This document shows positions 1-9,455 of a stretch of DNA of 64,000 bases, piece after piece; position 1 is the stretch's first letter, and every line of letters starts with the position of its first letter. The stretch comes from Gammaproteobacteria bacterium. GTDB taxonomy: Bacteria > Pseudomonadota > Gammaproteobacteria > Pseudomonadales > Pseudohongiellaceae. Under the pieces are notes generated by a model that saw only the letters and a program-made list of their open reading frames with translations, ran no database searches and had not been told where the DNA came from. The position numbers and the translations under genes were made by a program. The stretch is from contig VMDC01000013.1 of NCBI GenBank assembly GCA_008081045.1, positions 88,660 through 152,659 of the forward strand, read 5' to 3'.

Positions 1-2
1 AG

Positions 3-992
3 ATCGAATTGGAAGAGGCCAGCGATCTCAGCAGGAAAGAACTGGCTGAGCAGTTTTATCCGGTCATTGGTGGTGCGCAGCGTCGTGCGGAGGGAAGTGC
101 GTCGCTCTGGTTGGCATATTCCCAAGAGGATGACCTTACAAAACCACCTGTTGCCAGATGGATGACCTATCAGGAGGATGATACGCAGATTGAGACCACT
201 CTCTCTGCCAGTCCAGTTTTAGCGGCAGATAACCTGAGCGAAAAGTTGTGGGAGCAATGTGCGGGTGCCGTGCTGACTTCTGCAACTTTGTCTTCTCTGG
301 GGAATTTCAATCTGCTAAAACTCAAGGCAGGTCTGCCGGAATCGACGTTTTTTCTCAGCATACCCAGCCCGTTCGACTTTGGCCGGGCGGCCTGTTTGAC
401 GGTGCCAAATATGGGTTGTGAGCCCTCTGATACCGAGAGTCATACGGCATTCATCGTGGCTGCGCTTCCGCACCTGTTACCTGAACCGGTTGCTGCACTG
501 ATGCTGTTCTCGAGCCGGCGTCAGATGGTTGATGTGATAGAGCGCCTGCCGGAAGATTTTCAGAATATGGTGCTGTGTCAGGACGATTATCAGAAAGCCC
601 AGCTCCTGAAATACCACCGGCAACGGGTCGATCAGGGGCTGAACAGTTTGATATTCGGCCTTGCCAGCTTTGCTGAGGGGGTCGACCTTCCCGGTCGTTA
701 TTGTGAGCATGTGCTCATTGCCAAGATTCCTTTTGCAGTGCCTGACGATCCGATAGAAATGACGCTGTCAGCCTGGATCGAGCAGCAGGGTCAGAACCCT
801 TTCATGACGCTGGCAGTGCCGGACGCCGCCTTTCGACTGGTGCAGGCAAGTGGCCGGCTGCTGCGAAGCGAATCCGATATCGGCCGCATCACGCTGTTCG
901 ATGAGCGGCTTTTTACCAAACGATACGGTAAGCAAATTCTGGCTTCATTACCGCCTTATCGACAGGAAAGAATCGATATTCCTGATGCATAG
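3..992 (+). CDS. dinG: ATP-dependent DNA helicase DinG, C-terminal part (cut by window edge)
   Basis: The frame is open from the first base, so the N-terminal half, with the Walker A motif and the iron-sulfur cysteines, lies outside the window. The visible 329 residues are the second half of an XPD/DinG-type superfamily 2 helicase. They show a SATLSS motif near residue 93, the FAEGVDLPG motif and a QASGRLLRS motif VI whose arginine contacts ATP. The tail (DERLFTKRYGKQIL) matches gammaproteobacterial DinG rather than YoaA. DinG unwinds forked DNA, R-loops and DNA-RNA hybrids, clearing obstacles to replication. No terminator is evident before the convergent cyclophilin gene. Confidence 0.9.
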   Translation: MELEEASDLSRKELAEQFYPVIGGAQRRAEGSASLWLAYSQEDDLTKPPVARWMTYQEDDTQIETTLSASPVLAADNLSEKLWEQCAGAVLTSATLSSLGNFNLLKLKAGLPESTFFLSIPSPFDFGRAACLTVPNMGCEPSDTESHTAFIVAALPHLLPEPVAALMLFSSRRQMVDVIERLPEDFQNMVLCQDDYQKAQLLKYHRQRVDQGLNSLIFGLASFAEGVDLPGRYCEHVLIAKIPFAVPDDPIEMTLSAWIEQQGQNPFMTLAVPDAAFRLVQASGRLLRSESDIGRITLFDERLFTKRYGKQILASLPPYRQERIDIPDA

Positions 993-1111
993 CCCGGTTT
1001 TTTTCGTCTTCTGGAAACGGCGCTGTAGGGTTCGATGACGGTCGTTACCCCAGGATTCGGCGGAGTCTGCTCATACTGTGATCTGCCGCGACGCAGGTAA
1101 GCAAGGCAGCG

Positions 1112-1963
1112 TCAGTTGAGCTTTCTAATCGAGTAAATGCGAGTGCTCTCTGGATCGGGGTTAACAGGCTGAATCGGTTTGTCACCTATGCTATCTGCGG
1201 TCTCCATGCCCTCAACAACCCTGCCAATAACCGTATATCGCCCGTCTAACCAGGGAGCGTCGCTCAGTGAAATGAAAAATTCTGGACCGTTTCTGTTTGG
1301 CCCGTCATTTGCGAGGGCCACGATGCCCCGGGTAATGGCTCTGGTGGGGTATCTGTTCTGGTAGCGATACCCTTCGTATTCGTAAAGCCGCATAACGGTC
1401 AGTGACTGCAGCGCATCGATTATGGCGCTTTCCTCGGTTTCTAGCTGCTCCGGCGAATCGATCCCGAGTTGTCGGTAGAGTGGCTCGAGTACTCTACTGG
1501 CGAACTCCTGCTGGCTGTCTGTATTCAGGATAGGGTTGATTTCCCCTGCTTGAAGTATGACCGGAAGTCGGTCAAGACCGAGGGCGCTCGCATTTATTTC
1601 ATCAGCCAGATAGTCTCGTGGACGGCCATGAGCATTATGTTCTGGCGAACCGGCTTGAATGATGAAGTTGGGAATAACCCGGTGAAATTGGCTGCCATTG
1701 TAGTAGCGCGGACTTGCCGTGAGGGTTGAATCCGTTTCGATAAGCGGTACCTCGCCCACGGTAAACTCGATAAAGCGTGCCACATTCTCCGGCGCTTCTG
1801 CGGGCAGCATTTCAATATAGATTGGTCCCGCTGAAGTGGAGACCAGCATTAACGGATTGGAGCTGTCTTCCATGGCAAGTCTGGCAGATGCGTAATCCGC
1901 ATGGCTCTCGAGATGTGCAATCACGGCAAGCGCGAATAATAAGGGCTTGAGCATAGCAACCAT
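1112..1963 (-). CDS. Exported cyclophilin-type peptidyl-prolyl isomerase with a large insertion
   Basis: Residues 1-22 look like a signal peptide (MLKPLLFALAVIAHLESHA), so the protein is probably periplasmic. The cyclophilin fold begins at VSTSAGPIYIEML. The active-site stretch SQFHRVIPNFIIQ is near residues 91-103 and the second half (GPNRNGPEFFISL) near 221-233. Between the halves, roughly residues 131-210, there is an extra segment absent from ordinary cyclophilins, which makes the protein 283 residues instead of about 190. ATGs at codons 1 and 4 are both possible starts. Cyclophilins catalyse cis-trans isomerisation of proline peptide bonds; the substrate is unknown. This is one of three cyclophilins in the window. 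Confidence 0.85.
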   Translation of the reverse strand: MVAMLKPLLFALAVIAHLESHADYASARLAMEDSSNPLMLVSTSAGPIYIEMLPAEAPENVARFIEFTVGEVPLIETDSTLTASPRYYNGSQFHRVIPNFIIQAGSPEHNAHGRPRDYLADEINASALGLDRLPVILQAGEINPILNTDSQQEFASRVLEPLYRQLGIDSPEQLETEESAIIDALQSLTVMRLYEYEGYRYQNRYPTRAITRGIVALANDGPNRNGPEFFISLSDAPWLDGRYTVIGRVVEGMETADSIGDKPIQPVNPDPESTRIYSIRKLN

Positions 1964-2172
1964 TTTGTGCGCGTCAGTTTAGTCAATCCAGAGGTGTTCA
2001 GTAGGGCCCTGCCGCCGGTCAGCGGCTGCGTGCATCACAGAGAACCTGTCTCTCAAAGTGCGCGGCAACATTGTAGAGGTAACGCGGTTTCGGAGGCAAT
2101 ATCCCGAATGCGGCCTTGTTCGCTGAGGCTGAGTTCTGGCTGACCCGCACGGGGCAGACGAGAAATCGGGAG

Positions 2173-2739
2173 TCAAACTGACTGGAGCGCTACCAGATCT
2201 GCTGGCGTGTCGATGTCCATCAGGACAGCGGGATCGGTGACTTTGATTGGCATTAGATCCTGCGGATGACGAGCTAAGAGTGATTTGCCGCCCGAATCAC
2301 CCTGCAGTCCGGCAAGTGATTCAAAATGCTTGCAACCGAACACCACGGGGTTGCCCCGTGTTCCCTCGAATTCTGGTACCACAATGCGGTCTTTATCTGC
2401 GGAATTGATGAGCAGGGCGTAAGTCGCTGTGCGCACAAAGGGCATGTCGCTGAGACAGACAATACAGGCATCCCAATGTCTCGTGAATTTCATGCCAAAA
2501 GCCAGTGATGCGCCCATGCCCTGATCCGCATGATCGAAGCACTGGATTTGCGATTCATCCGCTTCGAGTGCGCTGACGAGATCGGGGCGGGTTATGATAA
2601 CAACGTCTTCGACGGCGGCGGACAGCCGATTAAGCGTTTGCGCGAATACCGTCGATCCGTTATCCATTCTGGCCAGCAACTTGATTCCGCCAAAGCGATT
2701 GCTGAACCCTGCTGCGAGTAGAAGAGCACCAATACGCAT
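2173..2739 (-). CDS. MobA/MocA-like NTP transferase
   Basis: The protein opens with GALLLAAGFSNRFGG followed by IKLL, the LAAGxSxRxGxxK nucleotide-binding signature of the MobA-like NTP transferase family. It also carries the metal-binding CLSDMPF and ends with DIDTPADL, as in MocA/YgfJ proteins. MocA transfers CMP to molybdopterin to make the cytosine dinucleotide cofactor of xanthine-dehydrogenase-type enzymes. Related proteins act in other pathways, so the substrate is not certain. I chose the ATG at 2739, giving 188 residues, because the family motif starts three residues later; an in-frame start 42 bases upstream adds nothing recognisable. No molybdoenzyme lies nearby; moaA-moaB is 32 kb away. 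Confidence 0.8.
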   Translation of the reverse strand: MRIGALLLAAGFSNRFGGIKLLARMDNGSTVFAQTLNRLSAAVEDVVIITRPDLVSALEADESQIQCFDHADQGMGASLAFGMKFTRHWDACIVCLSDMPFVRTATYALLINSADKDRIVVPEFEGTRGNPVVFGCKHFESLAGLQGDSGGKSLLARHPQDLMPIKVTDPAVLMDIDTPADLVALQSV

Positions 2740-2861
2740 GCGATAGTCTCTGATGGCGGCGCCTTTAACGAAAATCACCAAGTGCCAGGCAGGTTATCGA
2801 AACTGGAGTCGACCGGGATCAAGTCCAGCACCGCTCCGAGGAAGGGCAGCCTGCTCTTAGC

Positions 2862-3242
2862 TCAGTGCAGCGTTTTGTCGGACTTGCGGGTTGGTGAGGC
2901 TTCCTGCTGGCGGATTTCAACAACAAATGGCTCCCGGTTACCACCCGCAGCCTCAGTTTTTTGCTCAGTCTGCTCTGCGCAGCTTTGGGAATCCGGCCCG
3001 CTGGATTGCTTGATATTCGGGTCAAGCTGAAGGGGCGTGGCCCGTGAGCTGTCTTCTGTTTCTGAAGGAGGCTCGGGGGCATCCTGCTGAGCTCGGAGGG
3101 CCTGTTCTCTGAGTTGCTCGCTGAGGTGCTGGCGCAGTCGGTTGACGACACTGGTCATCACCTCAATCGTTTGGCTGAGCTGATCCAGAGTCATCAACGT
3201 GCGCTCTGGATCACTGTCAGCTTGCTTTTCTTTTTCGCTCAT
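2862..3242 (-). CDS. Small acidic hypothetical protein downstream of nrdB
   Basis: This 126-residue protein has no domain I recognise. Residues 1-50 are charged and probably helical (TLDQLSQTIEVMTSVVNRLRQHL), a possible coiled coil. The rest is low-complexity and rich in Ser, Glu, Gln and Pro, ending in a short conserved-looking REPFVVEIRQQE block. It follows nrdB on the same strand after 66 bases and precedes the MocA-like gene, so it may be cotranscribed with nrdAB. The biased composition means it could be a chance frame, but the orderly N-terminus and close spacing favour a real gene. Confidence 0.55.
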   Translation of the reverse strand: MSEKEKQADSDPERTLMTLDQLSQTIEVMTSVVNRLRQHLSEQLREQALRAQQDAPEPPSETEDSSRATPLQLDPNIKQSSGPDSQSCAEQTEQKTEAAGGNREPFVVEIRQQEASPTRKSDKTLH

Positions 3243-3308
3243 CCTTTTATGAAATCCCGGCCCGCAGCCTCTCTCAGGAGACCACGGGTTTGCTGTGCCC
3301 GCTTGAAC

Positions 3309-4607
3309 TTAGTCCCAGGTAAGTGCTCCGCCTGTCTGATATTCGATGACCCGCGTTTCGAAGAAATTTTTCTCCTTGCGCAGATCCATGATTTCAGACA
3401 TCCATGGGAATGGATTTTCGACACCCTGAAACTGCTCTGGAAGGCCGATCTGAACGAGTCTTCGGTTGGCGATGAACTGTAGATATTCCTCCATCATTGC
3501 GGCATTCATGCCCAGTACCCCTCGAGGCATGGTGTCTCGCGCATACTCTATCTCAAGCTGCGTCGCTTGAAGGATCATCTGGGTGGCCTCTTCCTTCATT
3601 TGATCGGTCCACAGATGAGGGTTCTCCAGTTTGATCTGGTTGATCATGTCTATGCCAAAGTTCAGATGCATGGACTCGTCCCGAAGAATATACTGAAATT
3701 GTTCGGAGGTTCCTGTCATCTTATTACGCCGGCCCATGGAGAGAATCTGTGTAAAGCCACAGTAAAAGAAGATGCCCTCAAGGCAGCAATAGAAAGCAAT
3801 GAGGTTCTTGAGCAGGTCCTGATCGTCCTCAGTGGTGCCGGTTTTGAACTCAGGATTGCTCAGTGACTGTGTGTATTTCAGTCCCCAGGATGCCTTTTTG
3901 GCGACGGAAGGAATTTCGTGATACATGTTGAAAATTTCGCCTTCGTCCATTCCGAGCGATTCAATACAGTACTGATAGGCGTGCGTATGGATCGCTTCTT
4001 CGAAGGCTTGCCTCAGAATGTACTGACGGCATTCCGGGTTGGTGATCAGCCTGTAGATCGCCAGCACCAGGTTGTTTGCAACCAGAGAGTCCGCTGTCGA
4101 GAAAAAGCCGAGATTACGTTTGACGATTAAGCGTTCATCTTCCGTCAGCCCGTTCGGGCTTTTCCAGAGGCTTATGTCAGCGTTCATGTTCACTTCCTGC
4201 GGCATCCAGTGGTTGGCGCAGCCGTCTAGGTATTTTTGCCAGGCCCAGTCATATTTGAATGGGACAAGCTGGTTGAGGTCAGCTCGGCAGTTAATCATGG
4301 CCTTATCATCAACCGCCACCCGGTTTGCTGTGCCCTCAAGCTCTTCCACGCCCGCGCTGACGTCAAGGCTGGACAAATCATCAATCGCTTTCTGCAGGGC
4401 ATTCTCGTGGCTGGTGCTTTCAGGGGCTTCTGCCTGTGGTGCGAAACCCTGCGAGCCTGAAGCATCATTTACTGCAGGGGCAGGCTCCAGTGGGAGCTGG
4501 CCTGGCGCGGGTGTTTCAGATGCTTCGACTGGCGGCGGGGGTGGAGGTGCCACTGCCGCGCCAGTTGTTGCTGTGTCTTCTTGATTAAAGTCGTCCCAAG
4601 ACAACAT
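3309..4607 (-). CDS. nrdB: Class Ia ribonucleotide reductase, beta subunit
   Basis: NrdB holds the di-iron centre and tyrosyl radical used by NrdA to make deoxyribonucleotides. Visible iron-ligand motifs are PQEV (E138), FEEAIHTH (E204, H207) and [10 protein letters not shown] near residue 320. Tyr211 matches the radical tyrosine of E. coli NrdB. The C-terminal residues end in GGALTWD, the type of tail that docks to NrdA. The first 100 or so residues form an extension rich in Pro, Ala and Glu, including a run of seven prolines, as in Pseudomonas NrdB, which explains 432 residues against 376 in E. coli. It lies 55 bases after nrdA in the same operon. Confidence 0.96.
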   Translation of the reverse strand: MLSWDDFNQEDTATTGAAVAPPPPPPVEASETPAPGQLPLEPAPAVNDASGSQGFAPQAEAPESTSHENALQKAIDDLSSLDVSAGVEELEGTANRVAVDDKAMINCRADLNQLVPFKYDWAWQKYLDGCANHWMPQEVNMNADISLWKSPNGLTEDERLIVKRNLGFFSTADSLVANNLVLAIYRLITNPECRQYILRQAFEEAIHTHAYQYCIESLGMDEGEIFNMYHEIPSVAKKASWGLKYTQSLSNPEFKTGTTEDDQDLLKNLIAFYCCLEGIFFYCGFTQILSMGRRNKMTGTSEQFQYILRDESMHLNFGIDMINQIKLENPHLWTDQMKEEATQMILQATQLEIEYARDTMPRGVLGMNAAMMEEYLQFIANRRLVQIGLPEQFQGVENPFPWMSEIMDLRKEKNFFETRVIEYQTGGALTWD

Positions 4608-4662
4608 TGTGAGTACCTCTTTGTATTAACAATTTCTCAATGAATCGATGTTGTTGGTTTGA

Positions 4663-7518
4663 TTATTGACAAGCTTCGCATTCCGGGTCATCCAGAGAGC
4701 AAGCTTTGGGTATGGCTGCTGCGGTCGGCTCCGCTGACACCTTGTTCAGGCTGTGGTCAGAGACTGTCGATTTTTCGGTAGTCGTCGCTGCCAATGCTCT
4801 TAAGTAGTAGGTTGTCTTTAATCCACGTAACCAGGCCATTCGATAAGTGACGTCCAGTTTTTTACCGCTGGCGCCGGCGACGTAAAGATTCAGTGACTGA
4901 GCCTGGTCGATCCACTTCTGACGACGGCTTGCTGCGTCTACCAGCCAGCGTGGCTCAACTTCAAAGGCGGTGGCGTAGATCTGTTTGATCTCTGTGGGCA
5001 CACGATCAATGTTCTGGACGCTCCCCTCATAGTATTTGAGGTCATTGACCATGACGTTGTCCCAGAGATTGAGCCGTTTCAGGTCATTCACCAGATAAGG
5101 GTTGACCACGGTGAATTCTCCGGAGAGATTCGATTTCACGTACAGGTTCTGATAGGTAGGCTCAATGGACTGTGAGACGCCGGTGATATTGGCTATCGTG
5201 GCAGTCGGCGCGATCGCCAGGACATTTGAATTGCGCATGCCTCCCGTTTTTATGCGAGCCCGCAGGCTGTCCCAGTCCAGGCGTTGGTCCAGGTTCACAT
5301 CAAGGTAATCGCTGCCCCGAATCTCCTGAAGTTTCTTCAGTGAATCTATGGGTAGAATGCCCTGATCCCACAGAGAGCCCTCGTAGGTTTCATAGCGCCC
5401 CCTTTCTTCCGCAAGAATGTTTGATGCGCTTATAGCATAGTAACTGATCATCTCCATGGAGATATCCGCGAACTCTACTGCCTGCTCTGACGCATAGGCG
5501 ATGCGCTGTTTATAGAGCGCATCCTGGAATCCCATCACGCCCATGCCGACCGGGCGATGTTTCAGATTGGAGTTTTTGGCCTGATCCACCGAGTAGTAGT
5601 TGATATCGATGACGTTATCGAGCATTCGTATGGCTGTGGTAATCGTCTTCTTCAGCTTTTCCTGATTGAGACCGTTCTCGTCGACATGGTTGACCAGATT
5701 CACTGATCCCAAGTTACAGACAGCAATTTCGTCCTGACTGGTGTTCAGGGTGATCTCTGTGCACAGGTTTGAAGAATGTATGGTGCCTACATGCTGCTGC
5801 GGTGAACGAACGTTGCAGGTGTCCTTGAACGTTATCCAGGGATGGCCCGTTTCAAAGAGCATAGACAGCATTTTGCGCCATAAATCGGCCGCTTTCACGG
5901 TCTTGTAAGGCCTGATTTCTCCGGCCGCTGCCCGACGCTCATACTCTTCATATTTCCGTTCGAATTCGATGCCGTGCAAATCGTGCAGCTCTGGCACGGT
6001 GTTTGGCGAAAACAGGGTCCATTCCTGCTCATTGAATACCCGCTTCATGAATAAATCTGGAATCCAGTTTGCCGTATTCATGTCGTGCGCCCGGCGCCTG
6101 TCATCGCCGGTGTTTTTGCGCAGTTCCAGAAATTCTTCGATGTCCAGGTGCCAGCTCTCCAGGTAGGAGCACACAGCGCCTTTCCGTTTGCCGCCCTGAT
6201 TAACCGCAACCGCGGTGTCATTTACCACTTTCAGGAACGGCACCACACCCTGACTTTTTCCATTGGTTCCAGTGATGTGTGCGCCCAGAGCCCGAACTGG
6301 AGTCCAGTCATTGCCCAACCCACCGGCCCATTTTGACAGCATCGCGTTGTCCCGGATTGCTGAGTAGATGCCAAACAGGTCGTCGGGTACGGTAGTTAAA
6401 AAGCAGGATGAGAGCTGGGGCCGCAACGTCCCGGAATTAAAAAGCTGAGGTGTCGATACCATGTAATCGAAGCTCGACAGCAGATTGTAAAATTCAATCG
6501 CGCGCTGTTCTTTATTGTCTTCTTCCGATGCCAGACCCATGGCCACCCGCATATAAAAGACCTGTGGCAATTCGAACCGGGTGCCTTCACTGTGGATGAA
6601 GTAGCGATCGTAGAGAGTCTGGAGACCAAGGTAGGTAAACTGTTGGTCTCTTTCCGCTTTGAGAGCCTCACCCAGCACGCCCAAATCAAATTCAAGCAGG
6701 TGGGGGGACAGCAATCCCAATTCCACCCCTTTCTCAATGTACAGCTTCAGCGTGGCCGCATATCGGTAGTGCATCTCGGACTGCGTAGCCGCTTCGCTGA
6801 TGCCGAGAAAGCTGAGCGCTTCAGAGCGCAGCGTATCCATCAGCAGGCGAGCGGTTACGTAAGAGTAGTTCGGATCCTTTTCTACCATTGTCCTGGCGGT
6901 CATCACCAACGATGTACGGACGTCTTCCATTTTTACGCCAGGATAGAGATTCTTCAGTGTTTCGCTGTAGATCGTGTCGGCCGAGACGTCTTCCAGACCT
7001 TCGCAGGCTTCGTCAATGACGGTCCGGAGCCGAGCAGTGTCCAGCGGGCCCTGATGCCCATCCTCAAAGGTGACATTAATCACCGTTTCTTTAGGTTGCT
7101 GGAGTTCAGATTGCTGCTCGCGCATGCGCGTGCGATCCGCTCTGTAGATGACATAGCTGCGCGCAATTTTGTGCTCGCCAGTACGCATCAGCGCCAGCTC
7201 AACCTGATCCTGTATATCTTCTATATGTATGGTGCCGCCGGAAGGCATGCGCCTTTTGAATATGTCTGTGATCTGACTACTCAGCTGAGCAACAGATTCA
7301 TGAATTCTGGACGATGCAGCCGCTGTACCGCCTTCCACAGCGAGATAAGCTTTGGTAATGGCTACAGAGATTTTTGATTCGTCATAGGCGACGACGGCGC
7401 CATTGCGCTTGATGACCCTTAGTTGCCCTGGGGCTGTTGAGGGGGTCTTTTGGGCTTCTTTTACGCCGGGGTTCGAGCCCGCGGCCGGGCCGTTGCTGGC
7501 CTGTACATCTGTTTGCAT
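4663..7518 (-). CDS. nrdA: Class Ia ribonucleotide reductase, alpha subunit with two ATP-cone regions
   Basis: NrdA reduces ribonucleoside diphosphates to deoxyribonucleotides. A canonical ATP-cone (VIKRNGAVVAYDESKI) covers about residues 34-125. A second, less canonical cone follows (about 145-240), the long Pseudomonas-type layout, giving 951 residues against 761 in E. coli. Catalytic parts seen are the LSSCFL cysteine, the NLCTEITLN block with the thiyl-radical cysteine, AVCNLGSVNL, and the TTYYLRAL tyrosine pair that passes the radical from NrdB. The tail CSLDDPECEACQ carries the cysteines that exchange with thioredoxin or glutaredoxin. It is the first gene of nrdA-nrdB, and an NrdR box lies about 310 bases upstream of the start. 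Confidence 0.97.
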   Translation of the reverse strand: MQTDVQASNGPAAGSNPGVKEAQKTPSTAPGQLRVIKRNGAVVAYDESKISVAITKAYLAVEGGTAAASSRIHESVAQLSSQITDIFKRRMPSGGTIHIEDIQDQVELALMRTGEHKIARSYVIYRADRTRMREQQSELQQPKETVINVTFEDGHQGPLDTARLRTVIDEACEGLEDVSADTIYSETLKNLYPGVKMEDVRTSLVMTARTMVEKDPNYSYVTARLLMDTLRSEALSFLGISEAATQSEMHYRYAATLKLYIEKGVELGLLSPHLLEFDLGVLGEALKAERDQQFTYLGLQTLYDRYFIHSEGTRFELPQVFYMRVAMGLASEEDNKEQRAIEFYNLLSSFDYMVSTPQLFNSGTLRPQLSSCFLTTVPDDLFGIYSAIRDNAMLSKWAGGLGNDWTPVRALGAHITGTNGKSQGVVPFLKVVNDTAVAVNQGGKRKGAVCSYLESWHLDIEEFLELRKNTGDDRRRAHDMNTANWIPDLFMKRVFNEQEWTLFSPNTVPELHDLHGIEFERKYEEYERRAAAGEIRPYKTVKAADLWRKMLSMLFETGHPWITFKDTCNVRSPQQHVGTIHSSNLCTEITLNTSQDEIAVCNLGSVNLVNHVDENGLNQEKLKKTITTAIRMLDNVIDINYYSVDQAKNSNLKHRPVGMGVMGFQDALYKQRIAYASEQAVEFADISMEMISYYAISASNILAEERGRYETYEGSLWDQGILPIDSLKKLQEIRGSDYLDVNLDQRLDWDSLRARIKTGGMRNSNVLAIAPTATIANITGVSQSIEPTYQNLYVKSNLSGEFTVVNPYLVNDLKRLNLWDNVMVNDLKYYEGSVQNIDRVPTEIKQIYATAFEVEPRWLVDAASRRQKWIDQAQSLNLYVAGASGKKLDVTYRMAWLRGLKTTYYLRALAATTTEKSTVSDHSLNKVSAEPTAAAIPKACSLDDPECEACQ

Positions 7519-8330
7519 GAAGTGCTCCGAATTCGATCTTTACTGCGAGGCTCACTGCCTCTTATTGTTTTTTCTCTACTTGGCCGCAACTCTTGTCTGA
7601 ACTCTTTGACCTTAACTTCTGGCCAGTTGAGCTTCGCGGTGCTCTGCCTCTCTGTAATGACTGTTCGCGGCTATGTCTCGCGGTTTTTTCTGCCTGCTTT
7701 TTGATTCTCTGGCTCCCTGATACCGACATTCTGCTTGCGATTGCAGAATAACCACGGCTAGCCCGGTCGCCCGACTGGCCTTACCCCTTCTGCTGCTCCG
7801 CTTTGTGCGTTTCCAGGGTGAAGCGCCTATACTATATATTGTGTTTTTGGCGCTGGACTTTAGTTTTTTTTACGTCCGGCTTGGGTTTTTTTGCCGTTGC
7901 CTTTGTTTTCCGTCTCAGGTCCAGACTCGTCGGCCCCGTGGGGCGGTATCCATGACGGGTTTCACGCCCGCGCTACGCCATCCAATGAGCCGGTCGAGTG
8001 GACCCGGCGGCTGACAGATGATGGGATTTACTGCCTTGCCTGCAGCGCAAATGCACAATATCTGGGATGGAATCGCGCCAGCAGCACAAGATAATGAGGT
8101 TTCTGCCAGTTTGCAAGCGATTTTCCTGTGTGTTTTCTGTGGGAAAAATGTGAATTAAACCTGCTTTGCACAGAGTTGGTGCAGGGTCGGGCGGTCTTGT
8201 GCTCCTGGCTGTCCGTCTGGCTAAAATTTAACCAACTTTGAAGGCGCGGCGGGTCTTGTCAGTGCTATTTCGGGTGAATGACGTCTGACAGTGGGCACCA
8301 CTAGATGTTGTGGTTGCAAGTGAGGCTGGC
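7519..8330. other. Long non-coding gap upstream of nrdA
   Basis: These 812 bases lie between the nrdA start and the 3' end of argF. I see no convincing gene: the short frames lack homology, ribosome binding sites and coding character. T-rich blocks occur at 7560-7700 and 7855-7895. The one clear element is the NrdR box at 7829-7844, so the nrdAB promoter is probably there, leaving an unusually long leader of about 300 bases. A weaker partial match to the same consensus, 11 of 16, is at 8053-8068. Confidence 0.5.
7829..7844 (-). promoter_or_regulatory. NrdR box upstream of nrdAB
   Basis: The sequence atactatatattgtgt matches the palindromic NrdR consensus acacwatatatwgtgt at 15 of 16 positions. 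NrdR is the ATP/dATP-sensing repressor of ribonucleotide reductase operons. Boxes usually come in pairs two or three helical turns apart, but I see no good second copy at that distance. TATAGT and TATATA hexamers lie within the box on the minus strand, so it probably overlaps the -10 region of nrdAB. Confidence 0.8.
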
Positions 8331-9224
8331 TCAGCTGAGCAGAAATTCGATCAGTGCCTTTTGGGAATGCATCCGATTCTCCGCCTCCTGCCAAACCACT
8401 GAGGCGGAGGAATCGATTACGTCTGCTGTGACTTCCTCTCCGCGATGCGCTGGCAGGCAGTGCATGAACAGCGCGTCCGCGGCGGCTTGCGCCATCAGGT
8501 CCGATGTCACCTGAAAACCACCAAACTGCTGTATGCGTTGAAGAGCCTCTGCTTCGCTACCCATGGATGCCCAGACATCGGTTACCACGAGATCAGCACC
8601 TCGAGCGGCTTGGGCCGGATCATCGGCCAGACGCACGCAGTGCTTGTTGTCTTTCAGTAATTGAGGATTTGGTTCATAGCCCGGTGGGCAGGCAATTGAC
8701 AGTGAGAATCCGAAAGCCGCCGCTGCATTGATGTACGACTGGCACATGTTGTTTCCATCGCCGATCCAGGCCACACGCGCGTCTCTGATAGACCCTCTGA
8801 CTTCCATGAAGGTCTGAACGTCAGCCAGAAGCTGGCAGGGATGAAAGTCATCGCTGAGCGCATTGATTACAGGAACACGGGAATAGGCTGCGAACTCTTC
8901 GAGTTGACTATGAGCATGCGTGCGCACAGCGACCAGATCCACCATGCTTGAGATCACTCTCGCGGTATCGGCAACCGGTTCTCCGCGGCCGGTTTGTGAG
9001 TCGCTATCCGTGAGGAAAACCGCAGAGCCGCCAAGTTGGTTCATCGCGACCTCGAAAGCGACTCGGGTCCGGGTAGACGCTTTAGAGAAGATCAGCCCCA
9101 GGGTCTTGAGCTCAGCTCGCACGGCTTGCTGAGGATCCTGCTTCAATTCAATGGCACGTTTAACTATCGTCTCTAGCTCACGCTGAGACACGTCTTTTAA
9201 GGTGAGAAAATGCTGTTTAGTCAT
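8331..9224 (-). CDS. argF: Ornithine carbamoyltransferase
   Basis: ArgF condenses ornithine with carbamoyl phosphate to give citrulline in arginine synthesis. The carbamoyl-phosphate motif is present as STRTRVAFE (the usual S-x-R-T-R), and the catalytic cysteine block as MHCLPAHRG near residue 255. The length of 297 residues suits an anabolic OTCase. The start ATG leads into MTKQHFLTLKDVS, as in Pseudomonas ArgF. argG, the next enzyme of the pathway, is in the window at 13678 but on the other strand and not in the same operon. I found no ArgR-type operator upstream. Confidence 0.95.
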   Translation of the reverse strand: MTKQHFLTLKDVSQRELETIVKRAIELKQDPQQAVRAELKTLGLIFSKASTRTRVAFEVAMNQLGGSAVFLTDSDSQTGRGEPVADTARVISSMVDLVAVRTHAHSQLEEFAAYSRVPVINALSDDFHPCQLLADVQTFMEVRGSIRDARVAWIGDGNNMCQSYINAAAAFGFSLSIACPPGYEPNPQLLKDNKHCVRLADDPAQAARGADLVVTDVWASMGSEAEALQRIQQFGGFQVTSDLMAQAAADALFMHCLPAHRGEEVTADVIDSSASVVWQEAENRMHSQKALIEFLLS

Positions 9225-9455
9225 GAGGTTTGGTCACGTCCAGCCGATAGGGCACAGCCCCCAGAGCTGCATCTTAAGTTCAGCTGGTTGCGGTCATGTT
9301 GTCTGGTGGTGTTTGCGGAACCGCCTGAGTGCGGATTATAGCGAAGTGTGTCGAAGTAGCCAGTTCTGCCACGTCGGCAATTGTCACTCAAGGACGCATC
9401 AAGTAATCTGCCGTGCTGATAAGACACCGCTGAAACAGACTGAGATATTCGTGAC

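Noticed and set aside
1979..2176. 65-codon minus-strand frame between the cyclophilin and the MocA-like gene
   Set aside because: Arg/Thr-rich composition and no homology; reading frames of this length are expected by chance.
6592..7377. 261-codon frame on the plus strand within nrdA
   Set aside because: It lies opposite the conserved ATP-cone region of nrdA and has no recognisable product.
8053..8068. Second NrdR-like sequence
   Set aside because: It matches only 11 of 16 positions and is more than 200 bases from the first box, not at a helical-turn spacing.
7805..8094. Short plus-strand frames in the nrdA-argF gap
   Set aside because: The residues are Phe/Arg-rich and odd, there is no ribosome binding site, and one overlaps the NrdR box.
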